DNA of 64,000 nt, from positions 32,501 to 96,500 of the forward strand of contig JALJCO010000023.1 in NCBI GenBank assembly GCA_023101725.1. Reading direction: 5' to 3'. The translations under genes were made by a program, and so were the position numbers. Of the stretch, positions 21,928 through 34,507 are shown piece after piece. The stretch's first letter is position 1, and every line of letters begins with the position of its first letter. This stretch comes from Atherinomorus stipes (Eukaryota > Chordata > Actinopteri > Atheriniformes > Atherinidae). The notes under the pieces were generated by a model. It was given only the letters and a program-made list of their open reading frames with translations. It searched no databases and was not told the DNA's origin.

Positions 21928-23140
21928 ATCAGTCATCCTCAAAATGATTCATACCCTCTAATTAAAGAAAAAGCTAAAATCACAGTAGTTATTCAAATAA
22001 CAAGAAACTAAAGAAGCTAATAACAAATAAAAATTACAAAATTATAGTTCAGTGAAATGAAATTTTGCTTTTGAATTGTGGTTGGAAATAAAAAATAAAA
22101 AAAAACAAATGAACAAAACTGTCCCAAACACATAAGAGCACCTTTCCCATGAACATGGACCAAACACCTGTCAACAGGTGTAGAAGTCTTTTGGACATTT
22201 GAGAAAACACCTGATTGCAGAGAAACTAGTTTATGTTGTTGGCATTACTTTATATGTAAATACTCCAAAGAAAACGGCATTTTTTACAGCGGAGTATTGT
22301 TTTAAAACGCCAGACCTCACTTCCTCAGTAATACAGTTGGGTCCGGTGATGATATGGAGCTTTACCCGGAGACCACGTTGACTTAATTTTGATTGGCTCA
22401 CCTTTTTGGCTACGACCTTATTTGGAGAATCTAGGTCAAGCTGCGGTCGGAGTTTGCTAAAGGCTAACTGCTAGCAACATGGGCACTTCAGACAGTGATT
22501 TAGAAAATAAATAAACTTACAGGTAATGACAAGGATGTGACCCCTCCCTCAGTGTTGCTGCAGAAGTTTGCTTTTAAATCCATTTGTTTGAAAACCCAGA
22601 CCTGACTGCACAGAAGTTACTACTAGCTCCATACACGAAGCTGAGTAGACAGGGAGGGGAGGGGGGGCGGACGGTGCATAAACATTGGAGAGAGAGGGGG
22701 GGGGGGGCGCTGTTCACTTGATAGTGTGCTTTATTGGAGCAATTAAATTCGTAGAATGATAGAACTACGTAGAATGATAGGCTGCTGTCTGATTCAACTG
22801 TTTCTGAGCAGAGAGACAAAGCTGACAGACCATAAACAGGAACTTTGATTCTCACTCTGGACATTCACATGGCTTCATCAGTGCACAACAGATCATATTA
22901 TACACCCAAAACCCCAGAAAAGTGAAATTTGATGTCATGGCACCTTTAACAAACTTTTAGCTTCGGAGTTCCATCATGCTTGTTTGCTTGTTTTAGTTTT
23001 TGTATGTTTGTTTTTAACATTTCTTTCAAACCATAATTTAAAATCAGTGTCATGATTTTCATAGAACTTTTGTCAATTTCAACTGATTTCACGGGCAGCA
23101 GATTCTTTTCCTTCTTTAACTGGACGGTAATTTGGGGAAA
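21928..23140. mobile_element. CAGTC(A/G)-family MITE, interrupted by a TTAA element
   Basis: Left part 21928-22221 starts CAGTCATCCTCAAAATGATT and matches 62193-62450 and, inverted, 63440-63677. The match resumes at about 22950 with AACTTTTAGCTTCGGAGTTC and runs to about 23140, so 22222-22949 is an insertion. Other copies carry CCTCCAATTAAA termini and one has TA at its end, suggesting a Tc1/mariner-like origin. Non-coding. Confidence 0.65.
22222..22949. mobile_element. TTAA-flanked element, family A copy 2 (left end lost)
   Basis: Nearly collinear with 6972-7763 from AAACTAGTTTATGTTG to GGCACCTTTAA. The right TTAA is at 22946-22949, but the first roughly 35 bp, including the left TTAAAGG terminus, are missing. 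It interrupts the CAGTC-family MITE at the point matched by about 63440 in the uninterrupted copy. Confidence 0.75.
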
Positions 23141-23156
23141 GGCTGTGTATATACAG

Positions 23157-23159
23157 TAC

Positions 23160-23205
<46 letters not shown>

Positions 23206-23206
23206 A
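23157..23206. repeat. (TA)n microsatellite
   Basis: About 24 alternating TA units with one CA interruption. Frames of alternating Y and I residues here are repeat artefacts. Confidence 0.95.
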
Positions 23207-24163
23207 TATACACCAAGATATACGTATATACAGAAAAGCAGTCTTCATTTGAGTGTTATTTGGTGAAAATATTCAAAAAGTAAATGAAGAATTTATTTGC
23301 AGAAGCAGTTCATTCTGTTTTTTCTAAATGGTGGTTAACTATTTTTGCAAATGAACTCTTCAATACATATATATATATACAGGCTATATACACAATATAC
23401 AGGATCATACTCGTTCCAAATGCTAGATCCGAATGTGGTCCAACACAGATCCACTGAGTTTCCAACACAGAGCTCATCATTAGAACACAAGTTGATAAAA
23501 TAGATTAAAAACTCTGCATTGTTCGATATTCGATACGCAGTTCTCAGGGTTAAATATACACTCGTACAGTTTGGTTCCATACAGAAATGGTTCAGTAATT
23601 TTTTTCCACAACTTTCAGATGCTGTCCCTGCCCCTTTAACCTATGTAAACAACAGATGAGCCAGCCAGCAGTCCCAGCTTCCCCCTCCCTGTCCCAGTGA
23701 AGAAGCTGAGCAACATTGTGTTCAGGGACATGCCAGTTAGCATCGCTAGAGAGTCTGTGGGAATTTGACAGTCAATATTTAAATAGTGCAGTTAGATGTT
23801 TACAATGAGATTGAATAACAGCCATTAAAAGACATCTCAAGGTCTTATTATTTCCATGAAGGATAGTTTATGTGAGTAGATTGAAGCAGCTGCACCAAAA
23901 ACGTATATCTGCTGTAATGTTTCCAATCTAGTGGTGTGGCCTTCACTGAACTGTTGGTTATTTATGTAATTTAATGAAAAGTCACCTGCAGAGCCAAGAC
24001 CCGCTCAGGTTTGGTCAGAGATAATGTGGAAGTGGAGGATATTTTATCATTGATTTACATTCATATCCCATGACAGTTGATTCACAATCACTTGTACATG
24101 CAGCTAAGTTTAAAACTGTTATAATCTTTTTGGGAAGGAATGGGATTGTAAGTAATTAAGAAA
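23207..24163. other. Intergenic, nothing recognised
   Basis: A further short ATATAT run lies near 23365-23400. No element ends, exon or RNA gene could be supported. Confidence 0.5.
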
Positions 24164-24171
24164 GTTGGGAG

Positions 24172-25168
24172 TAGGGATGAGCAAATCTATATCCTGGAGT
24201 CAATACTTCAATAACAGCCACACAAAATATTGGGTTGTATACTTTTTTGGAGGGTAGCAAGATACCACTGTACAGATACAAAACATGCCATTTCTTTTTA
24301 CTTCTGAAATATTAGGAAATAAAATTATGTGTAAACCAGTGAGATTCTAGCTTCTGTGTCACATGAGTCACATGATGGTATATTTTATAAATGTTACTTT
24401 TTATATTTGAACATTTTCCACTCAATAAACCTAAATATTCTTAACCTGTACTTAGGTTATCTGATAATTGAAATAATTTTTAAAACTTTTTTTTTTATCT
24501 ACTCATCAATATAATTTATTATTGTTTTAAAAAATTGACTTATAATATTGCCCTTGCAGGTACAGTATGTAAGCATTAGTGACATCTAGCGGTAAAGATG
24601 GGTATTTGAAAGAAAACATGTTTTCTTTCAAATGACTTCATATTCCAGCACTGTTGTGAATGTACGGTGGCCGTTAGTGGTCAAAATTTTTATGTCTTTT
24701 GAGGCACTATTTATCCCAAACAGTCTCTAACTCCCATTAAACAAAGCTGGTACAGCAGTTTTTAAGTTCAGAGGTTTCTCACTTCTATCACATGGTTTTG
24801 TCCATTTAGGGACACCATAGTAAAAATGGCAGCACAAATATGGCAGCCTCCATGTGCACCCCCAGCAAGTAGATATAAATGACTCATTCTTAGAAAATAA
24901 ACATATAACAGCTGATCTAGTGAAGCAATTACACATCAATAGAAACACAGTTTTGAGTTAGATATTACCGTACATTTTTCCTGCCATTGGCAAATTGTTT
25001 TTTACACACTGTACCTTTAAAGACATCAATGCAAACTGTATAATTATGTGATGTTCTTTGAAGGAACAAAAAGTATCGTATTGTTATCAGTATTTGTATC
25101 GATAATGATGAAAAAGTACCATAAACTTGTATCAAATCAACAGGGAAAAAATTGGTATCGCCCATCCA
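24172..25168. mobile_element. hAT-like element with perfect 8-bp duplication
   Basis: Begins TAGGGATGAGCAAATCTATA and ends TATCGCCCATCCA. Identical GTTGGGAG octamers flank it (24164-24171 and 25169-25176). It is related to 13168-15059 through CCTGGAGTCAATACTTC and AAAGTACCATA words. A TTAA MITE (24559-25020) is inserted inside. No transposase. Confidence 0.9.
24559..25020. mobile_element. TTAA MITE, ACAGTATGTAA family, copy 2
   Basis: Same orientation as copy 1 and collinear with it, with internal loss of about 100 bp. The right end CTGTACCTTTAA keeps TTAA (25017-25020); at the left the TTAA has changed to GCAG. It lies inside the hAT-like element 24172-25168. Confidence 0.75.
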
Positions 25169-25176
25169 GTTGGGAG

Positions 25177-25709
25177 AGCTCTGGGAAATGGTAGCACCAC
25201 TTGATCAACTTCTGTTGTTGCAGAACAGATTTAAGTTGTTGACTCTTTTCTGTAAAAGACCTTATATAATTCTGAAATGCACATTATTTTTCACTGTAGG
25301 GAGACCTTATCATTTATTTAATCTCTTATAAATCATCATTTACTGTAACCTTTGAATCATTATTGAGCTGAACTGCTTGAATTCCAACAACTTCTCAGCG
25401 AGACAAAGCTAAACCAGATACTGCATCCATCACCAGCATGGCTTCACAGGAGAAGAGTGCGGGTGCTGAACTGGCCTGCCTGCAGTCAAGACCCTTTACC
25501 AGTACAAAAACATTTGGAACATTGTGAAAGCAAAAACCCTACAACGAAGGTCCGGAACTGTAGAGCCGATAGTATCCTGGATCAGACCAGAATGGGGCGA
25601 CATTCCTGTCCTACAACCCCAGCAGCTAGTCCCCTCACTTCCCAGACATTTAAGAGGAGATGCTACACAGTGGGAAACATCACCCCGGAACTACTTTTGG
25701 AACTGGGAT
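25177..25709. other. Intergenic, nothing recognised
   Basis: Short overlapping frames at 25457-25726 run into the LINE tail and have no recognisable content. Confidence 0.5.
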
Positions 25710-25782
25710 TTCATGAAATGAAATGAATGAAATGAAAAATACTTTATTCATCCCGAAGGGAAATTCAGTATTGTAAAAGCTC

Positions 25783-25821
<39 letters not shown>

Positions 25822-28800
25822 ATAAACAAAAAGTAGTTAGTCTTGTTCTTTAGGGTGATGGTTGCTGGCAGGAATGAATTCCTGTATCTCTCCGTCCTAC
25901 AGCGAACTTGACGCAGCCTCCCACTGAACACACTCTGTTGATTCTTCACCGTGTTGTGGAGAGGATGGGAAGTGTCCTCCATCATCTTCATCAGCTTGTG
26001 AAGCATTCTTTTTTGAACGATCAGCTCCAGCGGCTCCAGAGTTATCCCCAGCACAGAACCAGCTTTCTTGATCAGCTTGTTTAGTTTCTTCAAGTCTCTG
26101 GTTCTGATGCTGCTGCCCCAGCAGATGGCTGCAAAGCTAATTGCACTTTCTACCACAGACTTATAGAAGATCTGCAACATCTTTTTGCAGACATTAAATG
26201 ATTTTAGCTTCCTTAAGAAGAAGAGTCTGCTCAGACCTTTCTTGTAGATGTAGTCACAGTTGCATTTCCAATCAAGTCTGTTGTCCAGCTGAACTCCAAG
26301 GTATTTGTAGTTCTCCACCACCTCCACCTCCTCTTCCAGGATGTAGACAGGACTATGCTGCTTATTCTTGCTCCTCCTGAAGTCAACAATCATCTCTTTA
26401 GTCTTGCTGGTATTTAAGATGAGCTGATTGTTACTGCACCATTTCACAAACTGATTGACAAGTTCCCTGTATTCGGCTTCTTGTCCATCACTAATACACC
26501 CCACAACAGCAGAGTCATCAGAATATTTCTGCAGATGACAGGACTCAGAGTTGTACTGGAAGTCTGAGGTGTACAGTGTAAAGAGGAATGGTGAGAGTAC
26601 AGTCCCTTGTGGTGCTCCAGTGCTGCTGACCACCATCTCAGACACACAACCTTTCAGTCTCACAAACTGTGGTCTGTTTGTGAGGTAGTCGTAAATCCAG
26701 GTGGTTGTGGAGGGATCCACCTGGAAGTTACGGAGCTTCTGACATAGCAAAGCAGGCTGAATAGTATTAAATGCACTTGAAAAATCAAAGAACATGACCC
26801 TCAAAGTGCTGCCTGACTGGTCCAGATGAGAGTGGGCTCTCTGAAGCAAGAAGATGATGGCGTCTTCAACCCCAAGCCCATTACGATATGCGAACTGTAA
26901 TGGGTCCTGAAGGTGTTCACTTGCTTGTTGAGGTGAGCCAGTAAGAGTCTTCCAGGACTTTCATGATGTGAGATGTCAGGGCAACTGGTCTGTAGTCATT
27001 TGGTTCAGCTGGTTGTGGTTTTTTAGGGACTGGAACAAGACAGGATGTCTTCCACAGCACAGGAACTCTGTTCTGTCTAGGCTGGTGTTAAAAAGGTGCT
27101 GGAGAACCGGACATAGTTGTTCTGAGCAGGTCTTGAGAACTCTGGGACTGACACCATCTGGACCTGCAGCCTTGTTCCGGTTCAGTTTTTCTAGTTGTTT
27201 CTTGACCTGGTCACAGGAGACAGTCAGGCTGGAGGTGGAGGCAAAAGAGGTCTCAGGATGTCCTGATGTGGAGGGAGATGAGGCTGTGTTCAGGTCCATG
27301 ACTGAGGTGCAGGGTGACAGAGTGGAGGTGGGACAGGAAAGCTGTGAGCTATGGAGGGTGTGTGGAATGTTGGGTTGTCGGCAGGGGGAACTGAACCTAT
27401 TGAAGAACATGTTCAGTTCGTTAGCTCTGTCCAGACCTCCGTCAGTCTGGTCCCCCTTTAGCTTGAAGCCAGTGATTTTCTTCATTCCCGACCATACATC
27501 CCTCACGTTGTTCTGCTGGAGCTGGCTCTCCAACTTCTTCCTGTAGTCCTCCTTGCACTTCTTAGTCTGTGTTTTCAGTTGTTTTTGTGTGGTCTTCAGT
27601 AACTCCCTGTCTCCATCCCTGAAAGCTTTCTTTTTGATGTTCAGCAGCTTTTTCAGGTCACTGGTGATCCAGGGTTTGTTATTGGGGAAGCACCTCACTG
27701 TTCTTGTTGGAACGATGTTGTCCACACAGAAGTTTATGTAATCTGTCACACACTCAGTCATGGTGTTGATGTCATCTCCATGAGGTTCACAGAGGACATT
27801 CCAGTCTGTGGCCTCAAAGCACCCTCTCAGGCATCTTCAGCCTCAGTAGACCAGGTTTTAATAGTCCTCCTAATGACTGGTTGCTGCTGAACGATGGGCT
27901 TGTAGGTGGAGGTGAGAAGAACCAGATTATGATCAGATCTTCCTAGAGGAGGCAGGGCAGAGGAGCTGTATGCATTCTTTGTATTTGCATAAAATAAGTC
28001 CAACATCTTATTTTCTCTGGTGGAGCAGCTGACAAACTGCTGGAAAGTTGGCAACGTAGCAGAGAGGGAGACGTTGTTGAAGTCTCCAGAGATCGCCATG
28101 AATGAGTTTGGATGCTGTGTTTGTAGTTTAGCCACGACGGAGCTGATGACATCACAGGCTGTCTCTGGTGCGGTACCTGGTATTATATAAACCGCTACCA
28201 GAATAACACAGGCAAACTCTCTGGGTAAATAATATGGACGGAAACTCACAGCTAACAGTTCAATGTCTCTTGTGCAGATCTTCTCCTTGACAGTGATGTG
28301 TCCTGGATGACACCAGCGCTGACTGACCAGCACTGCAATTCCGCCTCCCTTCCGCTTCCCGCTGAGCTGTATATTTCGGTCTGCACGGACCGTCTTGAAG
28401 CCGTGTACAGACGCATTACAGTCCGGGGATGTGTTCATGCAGCCAAGTCTCGGTGAAACACATGATACTGCATTCTCTGTACTCTTTCTGAGACCTTGTT
28501 AGCACTTCGAGCTCGTCCATCTTGTTAGCTAGCGATCTAACGTTACCCATCACAACAGTTGGAAGAAACGGTTTAAATCTCCACCGTTTTTCTCTCTGCC
28601 TTACCCCTGCCCTGCATCCTCTTGTCTTTCTCCTTAACTCCACTGGGATTTGACGTGTTATTACGCTGAAAATCTTGATTTGGGAGAGTTTTAACAGTTG
28701 ATCACGGTGGTAAACAATTTTTCCGTTGCTATGGATACACATCATAACAAGCAGTGAAAAAAGCCAATATACGAGGAAAAATCTCCCGAATTGCACACCG

Positions 28801-28930
28801 TTGAAACCAGCATAAAAAAAATCCCCCAAGAAAAACCTAATCTGACGAATAATGTCGATAAAAAAGACAACTATATTAGAAAAAAAAAACACAAAAGTTA
28901 AGGGAGAGCTTTCACAAATTGCAGCTACCT
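25710..28930 (-). mobile_element. L2/CR1-type LINE, nearly full coding length
   Basis: On the minus strand the order is endonuclease, linker, reverse transcriptase, then a short 3' end carrying a poly-A run (25786-25817 as T), AATTTCCCTTCGGGATGAAT and an ATTTC/ATTC tail. That 3' signature and the tail are typical of fish L2-like elements. The 5' limit is uncertain, placed near 28930 where similarity to coding sequence has ended. Target duplication is not evident, as is common for this clade. Confidence 0.9.
25815..28892 (-). pseudogene. LINE ORF2: APE endonuclease plus reverse transcriptase, frameshifted
   Basis: The protein nicks target DNA and reverse-transcribes the element's own RNA. The endonuclease part spans 28892-27827: a T-E-T-W-L motif near the end of the first frame, then S-G-D-F-N (residues 117-121 of the frame starting 28438) and G-R-S-D-H-N (166-171), the catalytic set of APE-type nucleases. 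A linker and RT N-terminus follow (27761-26976, with A-A-G-P-D-G). The RT core (26849-25680) has F-F-D-F-S-S-A-F-N (residues 20-28), G-A-P-Q-G-T-V-L-S-P (78-87) and Y-S-D-D (109-112). Frames change near 28420, 27825, 26945 and 26890, so the copy is inactive. The frame runs on through the A tract beyond the true C-terminus. Confidence 0.9.
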
Positions 28931-29840
28931 AGCAGCGCATTCCAGAATCATTAACATTAACATTTAACATTCCTAAAGAATGTTTCACATTCATATTTTA
29001 AAACTTAGCTTTTTAAAATAACTGGAAAATGAGAGGCATGTTTATTATTTTATTTCAGCATTTATATAAAAAGGAAGAACTTAGACTTTTAACGTAATCC
29101 TACTGACTGCTGTTAGTCATTTTTCTGTTTGCTCTATAGTTGGAGCCTGAGTTGCATCTGACACGAAAAGACTGAAATCTTGCTTCAGGAAGATGCCCTG
29201 CAGCATTTTCATACATTATCATATCCAGATCATTGTGCTTTAATAATGCAGCAGTGATATTAATCAGATTAATTTACACACTTTTTTATGTCATCTATGC
29301 TATAATTTAAAAAAAGGAAAGATAAAAGGAGAAAGTTGGTGTTCTTTTTGCTCTGTACGCCTAAATTAATGAGCTGATCAATATCAGCATCATCATTAAA
29401 GCAAGCTTAGATCTGATGATTTATGATTCTTTATCTTAATAAATGCATCTAATGAAGGTACATTCTTAAAGTACATAAAGTTTCAGACTCATCCCGACAG
29501 ATTCAGCTCAGATTGTTTAAATGGTGTTTGCACCAAAGCAAGAACCAACATTAAAGCCATTTGAACCACTCAGGGGGCTTATTTAGAATCTATAAGATCA
29601 TTTTCTATCATCTGGCTCTATAATAATCAGTGGAAAAGGTTTTATTAGTTCAATTATTTTTCAAACTCTTTATAAGATGTGTAGATGTGAACATGGATGT
29701 AAAGACATTAACTGATGCAGTTTGCTAATCTGATTTGCTGCATATTCACATGATAATTAAGGAAAAGGCAAGAAAATCTTTTTTTTTTTCCTTTAGTAGT
29801 GATTGTGATTTAAAAATAGGTCTTTCAAAGTCAGTAGTAA
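28931..29840. other. Intergenic, nothing recognised
   Basis: AT-rich, no shared repeats, no exon. Confidence 0.5.
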
Positions 29841-30080
29841 CTAGAAAAGCACTCGGAGAGAGCAGACCTCCACCAGGCAGCTCGACTCTTATTTTTGTGT
29901 GTTCTGGATCAAAGTATCTGGAAATTTCTCTGGATCCGGATCAGCTTTTGAAACATTATAGAACTCATTAAAATCCTTTCCTGTAATTTTTTACCAAACA
30001 CTCAGGCCATTTGTATGGAGTTATGTGGAAAAATTCCAAAAATTTGGCCTATTAGGGTGATGTTGATTAAAGGATCCGCT
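29841..30080 (+). repeat. RTE-like interspersed repeat, 5' half
   Basis: Starts CTAGAAAAGCACTCGGAGAG and continues through GCAGACCTCCACCAGGCAGC, TGGATCCGGATCAGC and GGCCTATTAGGGTGATGTTG. The left part is matched inverted at 62740-62790, joined there to the 3' half found at 1-275, which links the fragments into one family. Confidence 0.65.
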
Positions 30081-30880
30081 ATGGATCTGGGGCAAAGGTG
30101 CAGCTACAGCTTTAGGTCTGCCCATGCGCCGCCTGCTCCTCTGTGCGGATCCGTGGCACTGACCATTTGCTATCTGGGGTTGCCCAGCACAGTCCTGTTC
30201 TGTATTGCTTCCACCATCTTCCCTGAATCTGCCACGTCACACAAACCCAACGTGGTTCAAGCATGTGCAGAGAGAAAATTCCACAGAAATGATCGGGATG
30301 AGTGTTTACATGCTCATTTTTTTCTGCTGATCGGATCGTAAAATGGTTTAAACAACCCCTCTCGATCGGATTGAAAATTCTTTCCGATCGAGGCCGATCG
30401 GATCAGCTGACATGTTTACATGATGCATTTTTATTCTGATTGGCGTTTGATCGGATCAAAATTGTGCCACGCAAACGCAGCTCCTGCTGCTCATGAGTTT
30501 AATTTCTGCATCCTGACCACAGACCGTTGATAGAGAGGGACAAACCTTCCGCTACGTCACACGTTGGTTTCTGAGGAGCTGAAAATGAAACCAGTTGAGC
30601 GTGTCCCACCGTTGCCATCTTGCCGTGTCACGTGTGTCGTCACTCCTGGAAAATACTAAAATGCGCACAGTGCGGCCACAGGGCAAATGATTGACAGCTG
30701 ACGTACTCGGGGCTAAACGCTAACCGAGCTAACTTGAAAGGAGCGAACGAAGATAAGCCTCCTAAGCGGCAGGTAAAGGTAAGACACACTTAGACTTGCT
30801 ATTATCTGACTAAAAACCGCCGTTGTACAACTCTGCTACAAACTGACACCTTACTGAGAGCAAAGAAGGAGCTAACTATC
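30081..30880. other. Intergenic with a CGATCGG-rich MITE-like block
   Basis: At 30290-30470 TGTTTACATG occurs twice and CGATCGG/GATCGGA words recur on both strands, suggesting a small fold-back element, but I could not fix its ends. The rest has no recognised content. Confidence 0.4.
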
Positions 30881-32046
30881 AATCAATCAATCAATCTTTA
30901 TTTATGAAGCGCTTTTTTCAGCAGGTTGCGCGACTCAAAGCGCTTTACAGTTTAAAAACATTCCCGCCCGCAGCCCTTCAACCCCCCCAATATCAAAGCA
31001 TGTATATACTGTATACATCATTTAAAAAAACAACAAAGAAAACCTCCCCAACTCAAGTACATTGATATACCTGATCCGAGTACAGATGGAATAAGTGAGG
31101 GAACCCCATCAGAGGAGCCGTCTGCACCGGGGCGGCACAGCAACCGTAACCGCAGTGGCCCAGGGGAGGCGTGATGGAACACCAACCCCCACCAAGGCAC
31201 CAGCAGCACCACATCCAGTCCGCCACTGCCACCCGGGATACAGACAGCCCCCATGAAGAAAGCACTGGAGGGACCTTAGGACCCAGGAACAATAAAAGTA
31301 ATATAAGAACATTAAATAAATGTATAAAATACATTAAAATGCCAAATAGAAACATCTAAAAATACCCAAACAGTAATAAAAAGGCAATTTAAAGACAACC
31401 ATTAAATAAGTACAAAATATTAGATTTTCCAGTTACTACTTAAACAGTAAAAGTCAGCTAAAAGCCAGACTAAAAAGGTGGGTCTTGAGTCTGCTCTTAA
31501 AAATGTGAACGTTATCTGCACCCCTGAGATCCTCCGGCAGACTGTTCCACAGGCGAGGGGGGTACCACTGGAACGACGCCTCGCCGTCTGTGTGTGTCCC
31601 GGCTTTGGGAATGACTGAAAGCCTGCTGCCGGAGGAGCGCAGGGACCGCGAAGGCTCATAGGATAAAAGCAGTTCTGAGAGATAAGAGGGCCCAAGACCA
31701 TTAAGATATTTAAAAACCATTAAAAGAACCTTAAAATCGATCCTAAAACACACAGGGAGCCAATGCAGCGATCGTAAAACTGGGGTAATATGGGCCTCAG
31801 GACACGTGCTGCTGAATTTTGCAAGAGTTGTAAACCTGAGATGTTCTTTTTGTGAAGACCAGAAAGCAGGCCGTTACAGAAGTCAATACGACTTTTAATA
31901 AAAGCATGCATTAGCGTCTCTGTGTTGGCCTGAGAGAGAATGGTTCGGACTCTGGCTATATTTTTTAGATGGTAAAACCCTATTTTTGTGATATTCTTTA
32001 TGTGTGGAATAAAAGTCAGCTCAGAGTCAAAAAAACTAGGAGTCAC
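30881..32046 (-). mobile_element. L2-like LINE, 5'-truncated copy
   Basis: On the minus strand the C-terminal RT region (32046-31454) is followed by a 3' UTR, an AAAGCGCTT box and a GATTGATTGATTGATT tail (30881-30900). The copy starts inside the RT domain, the usual result of incomplete target-primed reverse transcription. It lies next to, but is distinct from, the RTE-like repeat at 32090. Confidence 0.85.
31454..32046 (-). pseudogene. L2-like reverse transcriptase C-terminal part
   Basis: Two overlapping frames cover the region after the catalytic palm. The first (32046-31720) has H-I-K-N-I-T-K-I-G-F-Y-H-L-K-N-I-A and S-R-I-D-F-C-N-G-L-L-S-G-L. The second (31753-31454) has F-K-Y-L-N-G-L-G-P-S-Y-L, S-R-S-L-R-S-S-G and L-W-N-S-L-P-E-D-L-R. 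These motifs are the standard C-terminus of teleost L2-type ORF2 proteins. A frameshift between about 31750 and 31790 separates the frames. Confidence 0.85.
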
Positions 32047-32089
32047 CGGTCGGCAGGCCGGGCTTCCGGAGGTTGCCGCTTGATCCTGA

Positions 32090-32310
32090 CATCATGTTCT
32101 CGGTCCTGCAGTCACTTCTGCCACACGCCTCATCAACAGCATGGCCGATCTCACAATAATAAAAAATCCTGGATCCAGAAGGTGATCTGGATCACCACCA
32201 ACATTTAATGGGTTCATCCTTGGACTGAGCACACGGCTGGTGAAAATTTCAGGTCAATCCGTCCGGTACCTTTTCGGTAAAGTTGCTGACAGACAGATGG
32301 ACAAACCAAT
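32090..32310 (+). repeat. RTE-like interspersed repeat, 3' half
   Basis: Collinear with 40-240: GCCTCATCAACAGCATGG, a GATCTGGATCACCACCAA core, AATGGGTTCATCCTTGGACT and GTGAAAATTTCAGGTCAATC, ending in a GACAGACAGATGG run. Confidence 0.75.
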
Positions 32311-34266
32311 GCTACGGAAAATAGTAAGTTTTCTGTTAACCAGTCTGTCTGAGGCTACATAAGCTTTACCTTCATATAGAGAGCCCCTTTGAGCCAAAGT
32401 CAAACAAGGTAGTCGCAGATCTTCCATAAGATTTAAGGCTTTAAAGAAAAATATCATCATCAAAAGAAAAACTAGACAATGCATTTTTGTCCGCTTCGGT
32501 TTGACGACAAACCAAATCAAAGAAGAGGTGTTACATTTTTTGGAAATCCCCACCCAATCAGACCAAGTCCCCGCACTATCCTGGTGTGAATGCATTCTTC
32601 ACCTTATTGGGATAGCAAATTCAGAACAATGGTGTAGCATTGATTTGCACTTCTTAATATCCAGCATAATGTCAGAGGATGGCAAACTGAATTTATATTT
32701 GAAACTAAGAGAAAATATCAGCAGACACGAGACATTTACAGTAAACAAGTTAACCATTTTAATTACTTTTGGCTTTAGAATTTGGAACGAAGGTTAAAAA
32801 AAACAGTGTGTAAAAATGTAATCCACTGCAAAATCTCTTAGCCTATAATAGTTGCTAACTTGTGCTTTACTTCTTATGGTAAACCTCAACGACTCTACAG
32901 CACTGTGTTGCACAAAAATAAATCAAAAGAGGAGGAATTTATTAAATTGGTACAATTAGCCCTCTGAGTGGTGCTTGTTGATTCTTGCTTTCGTTCAAAA
33001 ACCGTTTAAACAGCCTGTAATAACTCTGTCAGGAATTCATTAAATTGGTATTATCTGCATGGCAACCATCATTAAAATACTGTATATAAAACTGAGGTTT
33101 TATATTCAAATACATATTTATTGTTTATTCTAAATTGTTCTTTTTTTTTCTCAAATGAAGATATGTTGACATTTCAAGCACACATTTGAGGGGCGCCCCC
33201 TGCTGGTGTGGGGGCCCCAGCTGATTCTGGCATTAACATATATGACTGGAATCGTGGTGTTGTCATGCTAAAAAACTTTGCATGTTTGTCTAAGTTTTCC
33301 TTTATTTAAGATTTGTGGTAACTTACTGACATCTTCTTAATTTCCTCTGTCCAATGGGAGACCAAAAGTAAATTGATTGGTCAGATGACACTTCCCACAA
33401 ATCTTCTTTGTCTCAGACGTTTATTCCATGAGAAAGCTTGTTTTTGCTCTGAAATAGTCTCTAAAAAAGTTGTAATACATTCATTTTCTTTGCCAATCAG
33501 TATTTTTTATTCATATATTGGGGGAAAATGGGGCCTAAGTGTGAAACTAACAGAACTTTCCTTTTATTTCCAAACATGTACTTTAGAATTGTGTTGCAAA
33601 GGTGTGAGAGGACCAGATCTTGGCCCCTTTTCAGTCACCGGACTGAAACAGGATCTCAGAAAACAACCACCAGGCAGAAAGACTTGCTGAGTAACAGAAA
33701 TCCCGAGCCAGTACTGGAATCTGTGGAAGGGAGATAACTGGAAGCAAGCTAGTGTAAGCGCTGTGGTGGACAGTAAACAAGTGGTTAAAGGAAAATCTAT
33801 CTCTCCTCTGCCAAATATGCTTCATAAAAACTCCAATCCTGCCAGGAAAACTGGCGCACCAATACACGTAAACCAGCAAAGCCACAGTTAAGAAGAGAAA
33901 ATCAGTGTCTGTAGCTCAGAATGATCCCCAAACATCACTGTCTCCAGACAAAACATTTTACAGTTCACTCACAAAACATGCTGCTGCCCGATCATTAAAT
34001 ATTAACTGCAAGAAGCTCCCCTCATTCTCACTGAACTTTTAATCTTGTCCATGTGGGGCAACTGAGGTCCCCTCGTATTTATGATGGAAGTCGGAAGTCT
34101 TTTGAATTCATTGTGTAATCACAGGACTTTTCTACAGAAACAGAACAAGCTGTGGCAAGTTGTACAGCAGACATATTAGACTCCTGTTTCACTAATGAGG
34201 TATACAAAGTCAACCCGGCTGGAAGAATCTCTTGCAGTTCACCAAGAAAGTTAACTTTAAAAGGGG

Positions 34267-34275
<9 letters not shown>
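32311..34275. other. Intergenic, nothing recognised
   Basis: Frames up to 113 codons occur (32254-32595 minus, 32501-32797 plus, 33373-33690 plus) but overlap each other on both strands and contain nothing recognisable. No element ends were found. Confidence 0.45.

Positions 34276-34280
<5 letters not shown>

Positions 34281-34362
<82 letters not shown>
34281..34362. repeat. (TA)n microsatellite
   Basis: About 40 TA units preceded by a short A run. Frames of alternating I and Y residues here are artefacts. Confidence 0.97.
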
Positions 34363-34363
<1 letters not shown>

Positions 34364-34507
34364 ATCTCAATTCAAGGCCCAAAGACTAAAAAGGTCCAAG
34401 TCATATGTTTTGTGGGAACAAATTCATTTCCTTTCCACAGCTTCTGGAAATAAGTAGAATTTTCAGAAAACATCTGTAGGGCTGCAGAGCTGCACCACAG
34501 CTGAGTT

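Noticed and set aside
26968..27546. 192-codon + strand frame
   Set aside because: It is antisense to the LINE reverse transcriptase, whose motifs are on the minus strand.
34152..34453. Frames rich in alternating I and Y
   Set aside because: Translations of the (TA)n microsatellite.
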